DNA from: Streptomyces flavofungini
Lineage (GTDB): Bacteria; Actinomycetota; Actinomycetes; Streptomycetales; Streptomycetaceae
Direction of reading: 5' to 3'
NCBI RefSeq assembly: GCF_030388665.1
Contig: NZ_CP128846.1
Coordinates: 5,034,501 to 5,098,500, forward strand
DNA: 64,000 nt
The notes under the pieces were generated by a model. The model was not told the origin of the DNA. It worked only from the letters and a program-made list of their open reading frames with translations, and ran no database searches. The translations under genes and the position numbers were made by a program. The first letter of the stretch is position 1; each line of letters begins with the position of its first letter. This document shows positions 9,409-18,626 of the stretch, piece after piece.

Positions 9409-9430
9409 CGTAAATGAACGCGTGGTGAAC
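9409..9430 (-). promoter_or_regulatory. PHO box (PhoP binding site) of pstS
   Basis: On the minus strand, two adjacent 11-base direct repeats: GTTCACCACGC then GTTCATTTACG. This matches the Streptomyces PhoP direct-repeat unit (consensus GTTCACC at 11-base period). A weaker TCACTTCACC follows at about 9390-9402. It sits upstream of pstS at the distance expected of an activator site. Confidence 0.88.
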
Positions 9431-9593
9431 CTACGAGGACTTTGTGGTTAGGTCACGGTCGTATTACGTCGCGGGGGGCGCGGCGAGGCGGCGGCTCTCC
9501 AGGAACGGGGCGCCGCCGACCAGCACCGCGTGACTTTACGCGCCCGGCCGGGTACTCACGGTCTCCGGCGCGTGTCCGATGCGCACACTTGCG

Positions 9594-10022
9594 TCAGGCC
9601 CCGTCCACCCGGTGCAGCGTGGTGAGCAGGGCGTCCAGGAGCTCGCGGTCGCGGAGCTGGGTGAGGCGGGCGCGGGCCTCGGCCGGGGGGAGCCAGCGGA
9701 TCCGGTCGACCTCGCGGTTCGGCGTGAAGTGGCCGTGGGTGGCCTCGGCCGCCCAGTAGTGGACCACCTTCGGGCGGCCGCCGGTGCGGTAGTGGGCCGT
9801 GGGCAGGGGCGGGCCGGGGACGCAGTGGTGGCCGGTTTCCTCCCCCACCTCGCGCACGGCGGCCGCCAGCGGGGACTCGCCCTGCTTCAGCTTGCCCTTG
9901 GGGTGCGACCAGTCGTCGTACTTCGGCCGGTGCACCAGGCAGACCTCAAGGCCGCCCGGCCCCGGCGCGCGGCGCCACAGCACGCAGCCCGCCGCGCGGA
10001 TCAGGTCCGGCGGCCCGGTCAC
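9594..10022 (-). CDS. Nudix hydrolase (MutT-like)
   Basis: 142 residues with a complete Nudix box: GKLKQGESPLAAAVREVGEETG fits GX5EX7REVXEEXG (given here split: Gly, seven residues to Glu, then REVGEETG). Start is GTG 10022, overlapping the CHAD gene stop as GTGA, so translation is coupled. It corresponds to the N-terminal Nudix half of mycobacterial MutT1 without the histidine phosphatase half. Likely substrates are oxidised nucleotides or (di)phosphoinositol/Ap4A-type compounds; given the ppk-CHAD context a polyphosphate-linked substrate is also possible (inference). Confidence 0.85.
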   Translation of the reverse strand: MTGPPDLIRAAGCVLWRRAPGPGGLEVCLVHRPKYDDWSHPKGKLKQGESPLAAAVREVGEETGHHCVPGPPLPTAHYRTGGRPKVVHYWAAEATHGHFTPNREVDRIRWLPPAEARARLTQLRDRELLDALLTTLHRVDGA

Positions 10023-11302
10023 GGCGCCGTGACCGCCTCGCGGAGCCAGGCCTGCTGGAAGGCGAACCTCGCCGCCTCCACCTCGTGGCGCTGGTCGGCG
10101 TGCAGCACGCCGAGGGCGTACGCGGTGGCCGGGGCGATCCGGGGGGTGCGGGCCGCCGAGGCGGCGGCCGCCGCCGCGTCCGCGGCCTCCCGGTGCAGGT
10201 CCAGGGCCTGGCCCGCCTGGAGCAGGCGGGGGTCGAGGGGGGCCTCGCCGAGGAGGACCTCCTGGGCGTAGCGGTGCAGGCGCAGCAGGGAGCGGACCTT
10301 CAGCCAGGGGGCGTCCTGGGCCTCCGGGGCGGTGTCCGTCGCGAGACCGTGGATCAGGGCCTCCGCGTTGTACGGGTGGCCCGCCCTGATCAGGGGGAGC
10401 GCCGTCACCGCCTCCGCCAGGTGCTGTTCGGCCGTCGCGGCCAGGGGTTTGAGGTCGGCGTCCGGGGCGGCGCGCAGGGGGACCTCGCTGGCGAGGACGG
10501 CCACGTTGTCCGCCACGGCGTGGAAGCGGGAGGAGCCGAAGGCCTGGAGCGCGGCGGAGTGGGCCCGGGTGCGGGCCAGGGTGAGCTGGCGCTCCAGGAG
10601 CGCGGCGGCCTTGGCGGCGCCCACGGCCAGGGGGCCGGTGGGCTTCTTGGCGGAGCCTTGGGCGGGGAGGCCGGCCTGGCGGGGCCTGGACGTGTCGGCA
10701 CCGTCGGCCGGGGGCTGCGCCCACCCTCCCCCGCTCTCGGCTCCGCTCGGCCGGGGGTGCCCCCCTCGCCCTGCGGAACGCCTGCCCACAGCGGTGGAGG
10801 CGGCATCCGGTGCGGCCGCGGGCAGTGGTGCCCCCGGGCTGCTTCCGGTCCACCTGTCGGTGGCGGGCGGGGGGTATCCGCCGCGGAGGGGCGGTGTCGA
10901 GGGTGACGGCGGGGCGGACGAACCCGGCGGGGAGGCCGGGGCCGACGGGCCCGGGAGGGGCGGTGGCGGGGAGGACAGCCGGTGGAGGGCGCCCAGGAGC
11001 CGCTCCAGTCGCGCGGCGTAGGCGTGCTCGCGGGCCAACGTGCCGGACAGCCACGCCAGCTCGGGCCGGAGGGACTCCGTCCACTCCGGGTCGAGGAGCG
11101 GCCGGAAGGTGTGCAGGGTGGCGCCGATCCTGCGGGACGCGCGCCGCAGCGCCCGCGCCGCCTCCAGGGACTCCTCGGCGCCGTGCGCGTCCGTCGAGGA
11201 CTCGCGGTGCAGCCGCAGCGAGCGGAGGAAGTCGGTCGCCTGGTCCTGCAGGTAGACCGACAGCGTCTCGCCCGCCGTCATCTCATGGTGTTGCTGTGCC
11301 AC
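10019..11302 (-). CDS. CHAD domain protein (polyphosphate-binding)
   Basis: 427 residues. The N-terminal 100 residues and the C-terminal 200 form a split CHAD domain: helices rich in conserved His, Arg and Lys ([22 protein letters not shown]; later [11 protein letters not shown]), which in this family bind polyphosphate. Between them is a Pro/Ser/Ala-rich insert of roughly 130 residues, part of which is encoded by a Streptomyces palindromic repeat. GTG start at 11302 has a GGAGG site 8 bases upstream; it overlaps the end of ppk by 20 bp. Likely binds or organises polyphosphate made by Ppk. Confidence 0.88.
   Translation of the reverse strand: MAQQHHEMTAGETLSVYLQDQATDFLRSLRLHRESSTDAHGAEESLEAARALRRASRRIGATLHTFRPLLDPEWTESLRPELAWLSGTLAREHAYAARLERLLGALHRLSSPPPPLPGPSAPASPPGSSAPPSPSTPPLRGGYPPPATDRWTGSSPGAPLPAAAPDAASTAVGRRSAGRGGHPRPSGAESGGGWAQPPADGADTSRPRQAGLPAQGSAKKPTGPLAVGAAKAAALLERQLTLARTRAHSAALQAFGSSRFHAVADNVAVLASEVPLRAAPDADLKPLAATAEQHLAEAVTALPLIRAGHPYNAEALIHGLATDTAPEAQDAPWLKVRSLLRLHRYAQEVLLGEAPLDPRLLQAGQALDLHREAADAAAAAASAARTPRIAPATAYALGVLHADQRHEVEAARFAFQQAWLREAVTAP
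10720..10765. repeat. Streptomyces palindromic repeat inside a coding sequence
   Basis: CCCACCCTCCCCCGCTCTCG, then GCTCCGCTCGGCCGGGGG and TGCCCCCC: the GC-rich palindromic element common between Streptomyces genes. Here it is read through in frame and contributes [15 protein letters not shown] to the CHAD protein's insert. Confidence 0.7.
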
Positions 11303-13565
11303 GCCGGCGCCTCCGGGCGTCTATGAGCATCTCCTGTACGTTCCGCAGGGGCTGGCCGTCCGGGTCCGTGGCATGCCGGGTCCAGTTGCCGTCCGCCCCC
11401 AGGTGCCACGAGGCCGTGGTGTCCGACATGCCGGTCTCCAGGAGCCGGTTCAGGGTCGCCCGGTGCGCCGGGGCCATCACCCTGACCAGGGCCTCGATAC
11501 GGCGGTCGAGGTTGCGGTGCATCATGTCGGCGCTGCCGATCCACACCTCCGGCTCGCCCCCGTTGCCGAAGGCGAAGATCCGGGAGTGCTCCAGGAAGCG
11601 GCCGAGCACGGAGCGGACGCGTATGTTCTCGGACAGGCCCGCGACCCCCGGCCGTACCGCGCAGATCCCGCGCACCCACACGTCCACCGCCACCCCGGCC
11701 TGCGAGGCGCGGTACAGCGCGTCGATGACGGCCTCGTCCACGATCGAGTTGACCTTGATGCGGACGTAGGCGGGGCGGCCCGCGCGGTGGTGCTGGATCT
11801 CCCGGTTGACGCGGGTGATCAGGCCGTCGCGCAGGGACTTGGGGGCGACGAGCAGGCGCCGGTAGGTCTCCCGGCGCGAGTAGCCCGAAAGCCGGTTGAA
11901 GAGGTCCGAGAGGTCGGCGCCGACTTCCTGGTTGGCGGTCAGCAGCCCCAGGTCCTCGTAGAGCCGGGCCGTCTTGGGGTGGTAGTTGCCGGTGCCCACG
12001 TGGGAGTACCGGACAAGGTTGTCACCCTCCTGGCGGACCACGAGCGACAGCTTGCAGTGGGTCTTCAGACCGACCAGGCCGTACACGACGTGGCAGCCGG
12101 CCTCCTCCAGCTTGCGGGCCCACTTGATGTTGGCCTGCTCGTCGAAGCGGGCCTTCAGCTCGACCAGGACCAGGACCTGCTTGCCGGACTCGGCGGCGTC
12201 GATGAGCGCGTCCACTATCGGGGAGTCGCCCGAGGTGCGGTACAGCGTCTGCTTGATGGCGAGGACGTTCTCGTCGGCGGCGGCCTGTTCCAGGAAGGCC
12301 TGCACGGACGTGGAGAACGAGTCGTAGGGGTGGTGCAGGAGCACGTCGTGGTCGCCGCGCAGGGCCGCGAAGATGTCGGGCGCGGACGCCGACTCGACCT
12401 CGGCGAGGTCGCGGTGGGTGCCCGCGACGAACTTCGGGTACTTCAGCTCCGGCCGGTCCAGGCCCGCGATGGAGAAGAGGCCGGTGAGGTCGAGGGGGCC
12501 CGGCAGCGGGTGCACCTCGGACTCGCCGATCTTCAGCTCCCGCATCAGCAGGTCGAGCACCTTGCGGTCGATGGACTCCTCGACCTCCAGGCGCACCGGC
12601 GGCCCGAAGCGGCGCCGCATCAGCTCCTTCTCCAGGGCCTTGAGGAGGTTCTCGGCGTCGTCCTCCTCGACCTCCAGGTCCTCGTTCCTGGTGAGGCGGA
12701 ACATGTGGTGCTGCTTGATGTTCATGCCCGGGAACAGTTCCTGGAGGTGCTTGGGCGCGGCGATGACGTCCTCGATGGGGACGTAGCGCTGCGGGGAGGC
12801 CTCCAGGAAGCGGGACAGGAGCGGCGGGACCTTGACGCGCGCGAAGTGCTCGTGTCCCGTGACCGGGTTCTCGATCACCACGGCGAGGTTCAGGGACAGG
12901 CCCGAGATGTAGGGGAAGGGGTGCGCGGGGTCGACGGCCAGGGGAGTGAGGACCGGGAAGATCCGGTGCATGAAGAGGGTGTAGAGCCGGGACTGCTCCT
13001 TGTCGGTGAGCTCGTTCCAGCGCACCACGTGGATGCCCTCGTCGGCCAGGGCCGGGGCGACCTCTTCCTGGTAGCAGGCGGCGTGCCGGGCCATGAGCTC
13101 GCGGGAGCGGGACCAGATCAGCTCAAGGACCTCGCGGGGCTGCAGGCCCGAGGCCGAACGGGTGGCGACGCCGGTCGCGATGCGCCGCTTCAGGCCCGCC
13201 ACCCGGACCATGAAGAACTCGTCCAGGTTCGAGGCGAAGATGGCGAGGAAGTTCGCCCGCTCCAGGAGCGGGGTGTTCGGGTCCTCGGCGAGTTCGAGGA
13301 CGCGTTCGTTGAAGGCGAGCCAGCTGCGCTCCCGGTCCAGGAAGCGGCCCTGCGGCAGCTCCGCGCCGCCGTACCCCGCCTGGGCGTCCTCGTCGTAGCC
13401 GTCCAGGTCGGCGTCGATGTCGGGGTCCAGGTCGGAGACCGTGGCCGCGATGGTGTGCGGCCGGTGGGCGGCGAGGGAGCCGACGGACGGCTGCGCGTGG
13501 CGCACTCCGATGTCGGCGCGGTCGTCGGTGTGCTGGCTGTCGGACTGCGCGGTGGGCTCGCTCAT
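11283..13565 (-). CDS. ppk: Polyphosphate kinase 1 (RNA degradosome polyphosphate kinase)
   Basis: About 760 residues from ATG 13565; a further in-frame ATG at 13685 would add 40 poorly conserved residues. Contains all Ppk1 parts: N domain beginning [20 protein letters not shown], head domain, and the two catalytic C domains with the phosphorylated-His region [19 protein letters not shown]. Transfers the gamma phosphate of ATP reversibly to polyphosphate. The first 90 residues are acidic and disordered. It heads the ppk-CHAD-Nudix operon, with overlapping genes, next to pstSCAB. I could not find a PHO box upstream although ppk is PhoP-controlled in other species. Confidence 0.95.
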   Translation of the reverse strand: MSEPTAQSDSQHTDDRADIGVRHAQPSVGSLAAHRPHTIAATVSDLDPDIDADLDGYDEDAQAGYGGAELPQGRFLDRERSWLAFNERVLELAEDPNTPLLERANFLAIFASNLDEFFMVRVAGLKRRIATGVATRSASGLQPREVLELIWSRSRELMARHAACYQEEVAPALADEGIHVVRWNELTDKEQSRLYTLFMHRIFPVLTPLAVDPAHPFPYISGLSLNLAVVIENPVTGHEHFARVKVPPLLSRFLEASPQRYVPIEDVIAAPKHLQELFPGMNIKQHHMFRLTRNEDLEVEEDDAENLLKALEKELMRRRFGPPVRLEVEESIDRKVLDLLMRELKIGESEVHPLPGPLDLTGLFSIAGLDRPELKYPKFVAGTHRDLAEVESASAPDIFAALRGDHDVLLHHPYDSFSTSVQAFLEQAAADENVLAIKQTLYRTSGDSPIVDALIDAAESGKQVLVLVELKARFDEQANIKWARKLEEAGCHVVYGLVGLKTHCKLSLVVRQEGDNLVRYSHVGTGNYHPKTARLYEDLGLLTANQEVGADLSDLFNRLSGYSRRETYRRLLVAPKSLRDGLITRVNREIQHHRAGRPAYVRIKVNSIVDEAVIDALYRASQAGVAVDVWVRGICAVRPGVAGLSENIRVRSVLGRFLEHSRIFAFGNGGEPEVWIGSADMMHRNLDRRIEALVRVMAPAHRATLNRLLETGMSDTTASWHLGADGNWTRHATDPDGQPLRNVQEMLIDARRRRRGTATP

Positions 13566-13961
13566 GCGCCCATTGTTCCGCGCCGTGCCCGCTCCGGGCG
13601 CGCCGAAGGCCTCGGGCGCGAGACGGACCTGGCCGTTCGGGCGCGCTCCGTCCGGCGAGGGTTCGGGCACAGTGGGGGGCTGCATTGCCTGAGCGTCGCA
13701 AGGCTGTCTGAATCAGTGGTTACGCCGACATGACGCCCGGGGGTTCGCATGGATACCCCCAGGCGTCTACACGGGAGAGTGTGGCCCAGAGGTTCCTCAG
13801 GGCGTCCGCCGTCGCGGGATCCGGAAGGGCGCCTACACCGCCGCGGCCGCGAGGGCGAGGCCGATCCCGGACTCGATGAGCTGTACGTACAGAAGTGGGA
13901 CCTGGGGTGGAAGTCCGCGTAGGCCCGGACGAGCGGGGTCCCCCTCGGTCGCCTCGACCGC

Positions 13962-14040
13962 CTAGCGGGCCGTGGGCAGCTTGTCGCCGGGCTCCAGCAG
14001 GCCGAGGCGCAGGGCCTGCTGGACGATCTGGAGGTAGGTG
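13962..14040 (-). pseudogene. Relic of a YtrA-type GntR regulator
   Basis: On the minus strand the frame reads ATYLQIVQQALRLGLLEPGD then KLPTAR and stop. This is the start of a GntR winged-helix domain of the YtrA type. After the stop the frame continues AVEATEG, matching the EVVEATA that normally follows, so the stop replaces a Glu codon (GAG to TAG) and the rest has decayed (to about 13836). The start codon and first residues are also gone. No intact copy is nearby. The surrounding 13566-14143 otherwise holds only repeats and the ppk upstream region. Confidence 0.7.
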
Positions 14041-14094
14041 GCGCCGCCCCCCCGGGTTGTTGCGCGTCCGCCCGGAGGCGGGATCGGGACCGTG

Positions 14095-14158
14095 TGTCCC
14101 AGGACTCCGTGTCCCAGGACTCCGTGCCTCAGGCCCCTGTGTCTCAGGACTCCGTGCG
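14095..14158. repeat. 15-bp tandem repeat, about four units
   Basis: Units of the form GTGTCCCAGGACTCC (two exact, then GTGCCTCAGGCCCCT and GTGTCTCAGGACTCC). The last unit runs into the 3' end of mshD and supplies its final codons and stop. Confidence 0.8.
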
Positions 14159-15085
14159 GTACATCAGGTCCGTCTCGTGCGTCACGAAGCCGAGGCGCTC
14201 GTACACGCTCACCGCCGCCTTGTTGTCCGCGTCGACGTACAGCATCGCCGTCGGCAGCCCGGCCGCCGCGAGGTGCCGCAGGCCGATGGTGGTGAGCGCC
14301 TTGCCGAGCCCGCCGCCCTGCGCGCCGGGACGCACCCCGACGACGTACACCTCGCCGAGCCGCTCCGCCGCGTGCGTCTTCGTCCAGTGGAAGCCGACCA
14401 ACTCGCCGCCGCCGTCGCCGGACTCGCGCTCGGCCAGGAAGAACCCGGCCGGGTCGAACCACGGCTCGGCCTTGCGGTCGTCGAGGTCGCGCTGGGTGAG
14501 GGAGCCCTGCTCGGGATGGTGGGCGAAGGCGTCGGCGTTCACCGCGAGCCACGCGGCGTCGTCCTCGCCGGGGACGAAGGCACGTACCCGCACACCCTGC
14601 GGAAGCACCGGCTCCGGCAGGTCGAGGCCCGTCAACGGGCGCCGCATCTGCCGCAGTTCCCGGAACAGGGTGAGGCCGAGCACCTGGGCCAGGTGGCGCG
14701 CCGCGGAGTGCCCGCCGTGCGCCCACACCCGCAGCCGCCGCCCCGACTCCGCGAGCAGCGCGGTGCCGAGCGCCCGCCCGTGCCCGTGCCCCCGGTGCGC
14801 CGGACGCACGACCAGCTCCGCGGCGGGTGCCTCGACGGGGTCGGTGTCCTCCAGCTGGGCGTAGCCGACCAGTTCGCCGCCGACGCTCAGGAGCAGATGG
14901 CGTACGCCCTCCCTCTGCCCGCCGCGCAGCTGCAGCCGTCCCTGCTCGGACACGGCCTGCTGCCCGTCGGTGCGGGCCGCCTCCGCGAGGAGCGTGAGCA
15001 CGGCCTCGGCCTGATCGGCCGTGAGCACGTCGAGGGTGTCGATCTGCCGGAGGGAGGGTGCCGTGGCGGGCTGCTCGTCAGTCAT
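14144..15085 (-). CDS. mshD: Mycothiol synthase MshD
   Basis: 313 residues, tandem GNAT domains. The N-terminal domain has a degenerate acetyl-CoA loop (RPAHRGHGHGRALG); the C-terminal domain carries the active one (GVRPGAQGGGLGKAL) followed by LYVDADNKAAVSVYERLGF. MshD acetylates Cys-GlcN-Ins to give mycothiol, the main thiol of actinomycetes. Cytoplasmic. ATG at 15085. Its length and domain order match Streptomyces MshD. Transcribed alone; the 3' end merges with a 15-bp tandem repeat. Confidence 0.95.
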   Translation of the reverse strand: MTDEQPATAPSLRQIDTLDVLTADQAEAVLTLLAEAARTDGQQAVSEQGRLQLRGGQREGVRHLLLSVGGELVGYAQLEDTDPVEAPAAELVVRPAHRGHGHGRALGTALLAESGRRLRVWAHGGHSAARHLAQVLGLTLFRELRQMRRPLTGLDLPEPVLPQGVRVRAFVPGEDDAAWLAVNADAFAHHPEQGSLTQRDLDDRKAEPWFDPAGFFLAERESGDGGGELVGFHWTKTHAAERLGEVYVVGVRPGAQGGGLGKALTTIGLRHLAAAGLPTAMLYVDADNKAAVSVYERLGFVTHETDLMYRTES

Positions 15086-15127
15086 GAGTCGAGGGTACGG
15101 CGACGAGGGGCGGACTCATGGGGCCTG

Positions 15128-15193
15128 TCATGGGGGTCCCCCCGTTCCTTGAGGGGTTGGGGGAGATCGAGGACGAGCGCGCAGCGCGGTGAG
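15128..15193. repeat. Mosaic Streptomyces intergenic repeat
   Basis: GGGGGTCCCCCCGTTCC ... GGGGTTGGGGGAG followed by GAGGACGAGCGCGCAGCGCGGTGAG. Both halves resemble GC-rich repeat elements also seen at 13935-13950, 18520-18626, 25903-25932 and 33933-34346. Confidence 0.6.
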
Positions 15194-15323
15194 ACCTCAG
15201 CCGAAGTCCTCCCGCAGACGAATGGCAACCACCCTGTAACCAGCGGGCCCCTGTTGCGCTACGCGCGTTGACCATAGGCTGCCCGACGGCCCAAGTCGTC
15301 CCTAACGCCCCCGGGGGGAACCC

Positions 15324-17186
15324 GTGTCCGCCATACCGAAGCACCGAAGGCCCAGGCGCCGAGCCACCCGCGTCCTCGCCGTCGCGGCGGGCATCGCCAC
15401 TGTCGGGGCGCTCGCCGTCGCCCTGCCCGCGAGCGCGGGGCAGGACGCGCGGGACGGCGCCATGGCCAAGGACAAGCGCGGCGCCACCGCGGCCAAGGAC
15501 AAGAAGCGCACGGTCGACGTGCAACTGCTGTCCTTCAACGACTTCCACGGCAACCTCCAGCCGCCCGCCGGGTCCTCGGGCCAGGTCACCGAGAAGCAGC
15601 CGGACGGCACGGAGAAGAAGGTCGACGCGGGCGGCGCCGAGTACTTGGCGACGTCCCTGCGCAAGGCCCGCAAGGGGCACCCGTACTCCATCACCGCCGC
15701 GGCCGGCGACCTCATCGGCGGCAGCCCGCTGCTCTCGGGGCTCTTCCACGACGAGCCGTCCGTCGAGGCCCTGAACAAGATGGGCCTCGACGTCTCCAGC
15801 GTCGGCAACCACGAGTTCGACGAGGGCGCGACGGAACTGGCGCGCATCCAGAACGGCGGCTGCCACCCCAAGGACGGCTGCTACGAGAAGGACAAGCACG
15901 GCAAGCCGAAGAAGTTCAAGGGCGCCGACTTCCCCTACCTCACGGCGAACGTCACCAAGGAGAAGACCGGCAAGCCCCTCCTCAAGCCCTACTCGGTGTG
16001 GAAGCACAAGGGCGTGAAGATCGGCTTCATCGGGCTGACCCTGGAGGGCACCCCGGACATCGTCTCGGCCGACGGCATCAAGGGCCTGAAGTTCCACGAC
16101 GAGGTCGAGACGATCAACAAGTACGCGAAGATCCTCGACAAGCAGGGCGTGAAGTCGATCGTCACGCTCATCCACGAGGGCGGCTCCCCGGCCAGCCAGG
16201 CGTACAACTACAACTGCGACTCCCCGGGCGCCGGCGACGGCATCTCGGGCCCGATCACCGCGATCGCCAAGGCCGCCTCGCCGAAGGTCGACGCGTTCGT
16301 GACCGGCCACACCCACCAGGCGTACGTCTGCACCATCCCGGACCCCGCGGGCAAGCCGCGCATGGTCACCTCGGCGTCCTCGTACGGCAAGCTCTACACG
16401 GACACCACGCTGACGTACGACCGCAAGACCAAGGACATCGTCCGCACCAGCGTGAAGTCGGCGAACCACGTCGTCAGTCGCACGCAGTCGAAGGCCCGCG
16501 ACATGGGGCGCCTCATCAAGCGCTGGGACAAGCTCGCGGCCCCCATCGCCGGCAAGCCCGTGGGCTTCATCTCCGGCGACATCCCCGGCCGCGGCGCCAC
16601 CTCGCCCGAGTCCCCGCTCGGCGACCTGATCTCCGACGCGCAGCTCGCGCACGCCAAGTCCCTGGATCCCAAGGCGAGCCTGGCCCTGATGAACCCGGGC
16701 GGCATCCGATCCGACCTCGTCCACAAGGCGAGCGGCAGCGAGGGCGACGGGGTCGTGACGTACGGCGAGGCGTTCACCGTGCAGCCGTTCAGCAACACCG
16801 TGAACCTCGTCGACCTCACCGGCGCACAGCTCCTGACCGCCCTGAGGCAGCAGGTCAGCGGCTCGAACGAGGCCTCGCCGAAGATCCTCCAGGTGTCGGA
16901 CGGATTCACGTACACGCTCGACATGACGAAGTCCGGCGCCGACCGGATCGTCACCGACTCCGTGAAGCTGAACGGTAAGCCGCTCGATGCGAACGCCACC
17001 TACCGCGTCGCCCTGAACTCCTTCCTCGCGGGCGGCGGCGACGGCTTCGCCGAACTCGGCAAGGGCAAGAACCCGCTGGTCGGCGCGGACGACCTGAAGG
17101 CGCTCAACGACTACTTCGCCGCCAACTCCTCGGCGGCCGAGCCGATCGCGCCGCCGAAGGCGGACCGCATCACCGTTGTGAAGTAG
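15324..17186 (+). CDS. Secreted UshA-like 5'-nucleotidase / metallophosphatase
   Basis: 620 residues. GTG start at 15324 follows GGGGGGAA; the N-terminus is a classic signal peptide with RRPRRRATR (Tat-compatible twin arginines) and cleavage near ASAGQ. Metal ligand motifs of the two-metal phosphatase domain: LSFNDFHGNL, GNHEFDEG, GHTHQAY; the C-terminal 5'-nucleotidase domain has NPGGIRSDL and GGDGFAELGKG. It should release phosphate from extracellular nucleotides. An 11-base-period repeat GCAACC / GTAACC at 15225-15241 weakly resembles a PHO box. Confidence 0.93.
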   Translation: MSAIPKHRRPRRRATRVLAVAAGIATVGALAVALPASAGQDARDGAMAKDKRGATAAKDKKRTVDVQLLSFNDFHGNLQPPAGSSGQVTEKQPDGTEKKVDAGGAEYLATSLRKARKGHPYSITAAAGDLIGGSPLLSGLFHDEPSVEALNKMGLDVSSVGNHEFDEGATELARIQNGGCHPKDGCYEKDKHGKPKKFKGADFPYLTANVTKEKTGKPLLKPYSVWKHKGVKIGFIGLTLEGTPDIVSADGIKGLKFHDEVETINKYAKILDKQGVKSIVTLIHEGGSPASQAYNYNCDSPGAGDGISGPITAIAKAASPKVDAFVTGHTHQAYVCTIPDPAGKPRMVTSASSYGKLYTDTTLTYDRKTKDIVRTSVKSANHVVSRTQSKARDMGRLIKRWDKLAAPIAGKPVGFISGDIPGRGATSPESPLGDLISDAQLAHAKSLDPKASLALMNPGGIRSDLVHKASGSEGDGVVTYGEAFTVQPFSNTVNLVDLTGAQLLTALRQQVSGSNEASPKILQVSDGFTYTLDMTKSGADRIVTDSVKLNGKPLDANATYRVALNSFLAGGGDGFAELGKGKNPLVGADDLKALNDYFAANSSAAEPIAPPKADRITVVK

Positions 17187-17238
17187 CTCTCCGGCGAACG
17201 AGCTTGGGGTGGGGTGGAACGTATGGTGAGATCATCTG

Positions 17239-18516
17239 ATGCGTTCCCCCCACCGCATGGCCGTTTCTGAACCGTCCGCTCCGCTCGAAGAGACAACCCC
17301 CCACCAGCCGTACGAAGAGACAATCTCTCGCGACCCGTACGAAGAGACAGCCTCCCGCAACCCGTACGAAGAGCTCGGCTCCCTCGCGCCCGGCCCCCTG
17401 GAGGACTTCCTCCGGGAGGAGCCCGAGGCGGAGGCCGAAGCCCCGTGGCAGCCGCCCAACCACCGGCGCGCCGGCCGTCGGCGCCGCAATCGGTTCGCCG
17501 GGCTTCCGCTGGCCGCGAAGGCCGTCGTCGCTCTCGCCGTCGCCGCCGCGTTCCTCGTCCTCGCCGACCGCTGGGCCCTGCTCTACGCCGAGCACGAGGC
17601 CGCCGACAAGCTCAAGGACCAGCTGGACCTGAGCGCGGCCCCCGAGGTCGACATCGAGGGCTTCCCCTTCCTCACCCAGGTCCTCGACCAGCGTCTGGAC
17701 GAGGTGAAGGTGACCGTGCCCGACGTCGCCGCCGACCGCGTCTCGCTCGCCAAGGTCTCCGCGACCGCCACCGACGTGACCATGAAGGGCGACGGGCCCA
17801 CCTCCCTGACCGGCGCCGTCATCGGGCGGATGCGCGGCGAGGTGCTCCTCTCCTTCGACGACCTCAACCGCGAGCTCGGCGCCTCCCAGGTCACCTTCAC
17901 CGGCCACGGCCGCGACAAGGTGTACGCCCGCGGCACCCTGCCCGTCGCCGGGCACGACCTGAAGGTCCGCGCCGACGCCCGCATCGAGCGCACCGGCGAG
18001 CGCGGCGTCGCCACCGACATCGACCGGATGCGCCTCGACATCGGCGACATGGCGACCTACCGGCCGGGCGCGCGGGAGTCCGAGGGGCTGCACCTCAGCC
18101 GCGAGGGCGCCCGGCGCGTGGCCGACGAGTCGTCCCAGGCCAAGGCCCTGCTCGCGGTGCCCGAGATCGCCCGCCGCCTCGGGGTGCCGGACGGCGCCGT
18201 GCGCGAGGCGCTGCGCAGCGACGCCAAGCTCAACGACGTCACCGGGTCGCCGGAGTTCGTCGACGACGTGATGCGCCTCAACCTCATCGACGTGGCGATG
18301 GGGCACCCCGCCCTCCTGAAGCGCCTCGGCCTCGACCCCGCCCTCCTCAAGGGCCTCGACGACCTCACCCGGCCCGTCCTCGTCGACCGGCTCTCCCTCT
18401 CCTTCGAGCTGCCGAGGCTTCCGGGCGAGGGCGCCATGCGGTTGCAGGGTGTGAAGGTGGAGGAGGACGGGATCCGGGTGGGGGTCGAGGGGTACGGGAT
18501 CGGGTTCGGGGGGTAG
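17239..18516 (+). CDS. DUF2993 (LmeA-family) membrane protein
   Basis: 425 residues. The N-terminal 85 residues are cytoplasmic and include a PYEET-type tandem repeat; one membrane helix (about residues 90-112, AAKAVVALAVAAAFLVLADR) follows; the rest is the extracytoplasmic DUF2993 domain with the family's FPFLTQVLDQRLDEV signature. Mycobacterial LmeA is a lipid-binding factor in lipomannan synthesis; a similar envelope-lipid role is inferred. A shorter paralogue lies at 28700-29452. Start ATG 17239; ATG 17257 is an alternative. Confidence 0.85.
   Translation: MRSPHRMAVSEPSAPLEETTPHQPYEETISRDPYEETASRNPYEELGSLAPGPLEDFLREEPEAEAEAPWQPPNHRRAGRRRRNRFAGLPLAAKAVVALAVAAAFLVLADRWALLYAEHEAADKLKDQLDLSAAPEVDIEGFPFLTQVLDQRLDEVKVTVPDVAADRVSLAKVSATATDVTMKGDGPTSLTGAVIGRMRGEVLLSFDDLNRELGASQVTFTGHGRDKVYARGTLPVAGHDLKVRADARIERTGERGVATDIDRMRLDIGDMATYRPGARESEGLHLSREGARRVADESSQAKALLAVPEIARRLGVPDGAVREALRSDAKLNDVTGSPEFVDDVMRLNLIDVAMGHPALLKRLGLDPALLKGLDDLTRPVLVDRLSLSFELPRLPGEGAMRLQGVKVEEDGIRVGVEGYGIGFGG
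17282..17389. repeat. 27-bp coding tandem repeat
   Basis: Three to four units of 27 bp starting CGTACGAAGAGACA, at 17309, 17336 and 17363, preceded by a diverged unit. They encode nine-residue repeats with core PYEET in the cytoplasmic tail of the DUF2993 protein. Confidence 0.85.
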
Positions 18517-18519
18517 GCC

Positions 18520-18626
18520 CTGCCGGGGGCTCCCCAATCCCGCCCCTTCCCGAAACCGGGGGCTGCCGCCCCCGGGCCCCCGCTGATCGGCGCTCCGCGC
18601 CTCGTCCTCAATCGCCGGACGGGCTG
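18520..18626. repeat. Composite Streptomyces repeat, forms the end of the ABC-F gene
   Basis: GGGGGCTGCCGCCCCC hairpin, then GATCGGCGCTCCGCGCCTCG and TCCTCAATCGCCGGACGGGC. The second block recurs at 33933, 34062 and, inverted, at 34306. It lies between convergent genes and may terminate both. Its right end encodes the last residues and stop of the ABC-F protein. Confidence 0.8.

Noticed and set aside
13566..13900. Search for a PHO box upstream of ppk
   Set aside because: GTAACC-like hexamers exist but not at an 11-base period; not supported.
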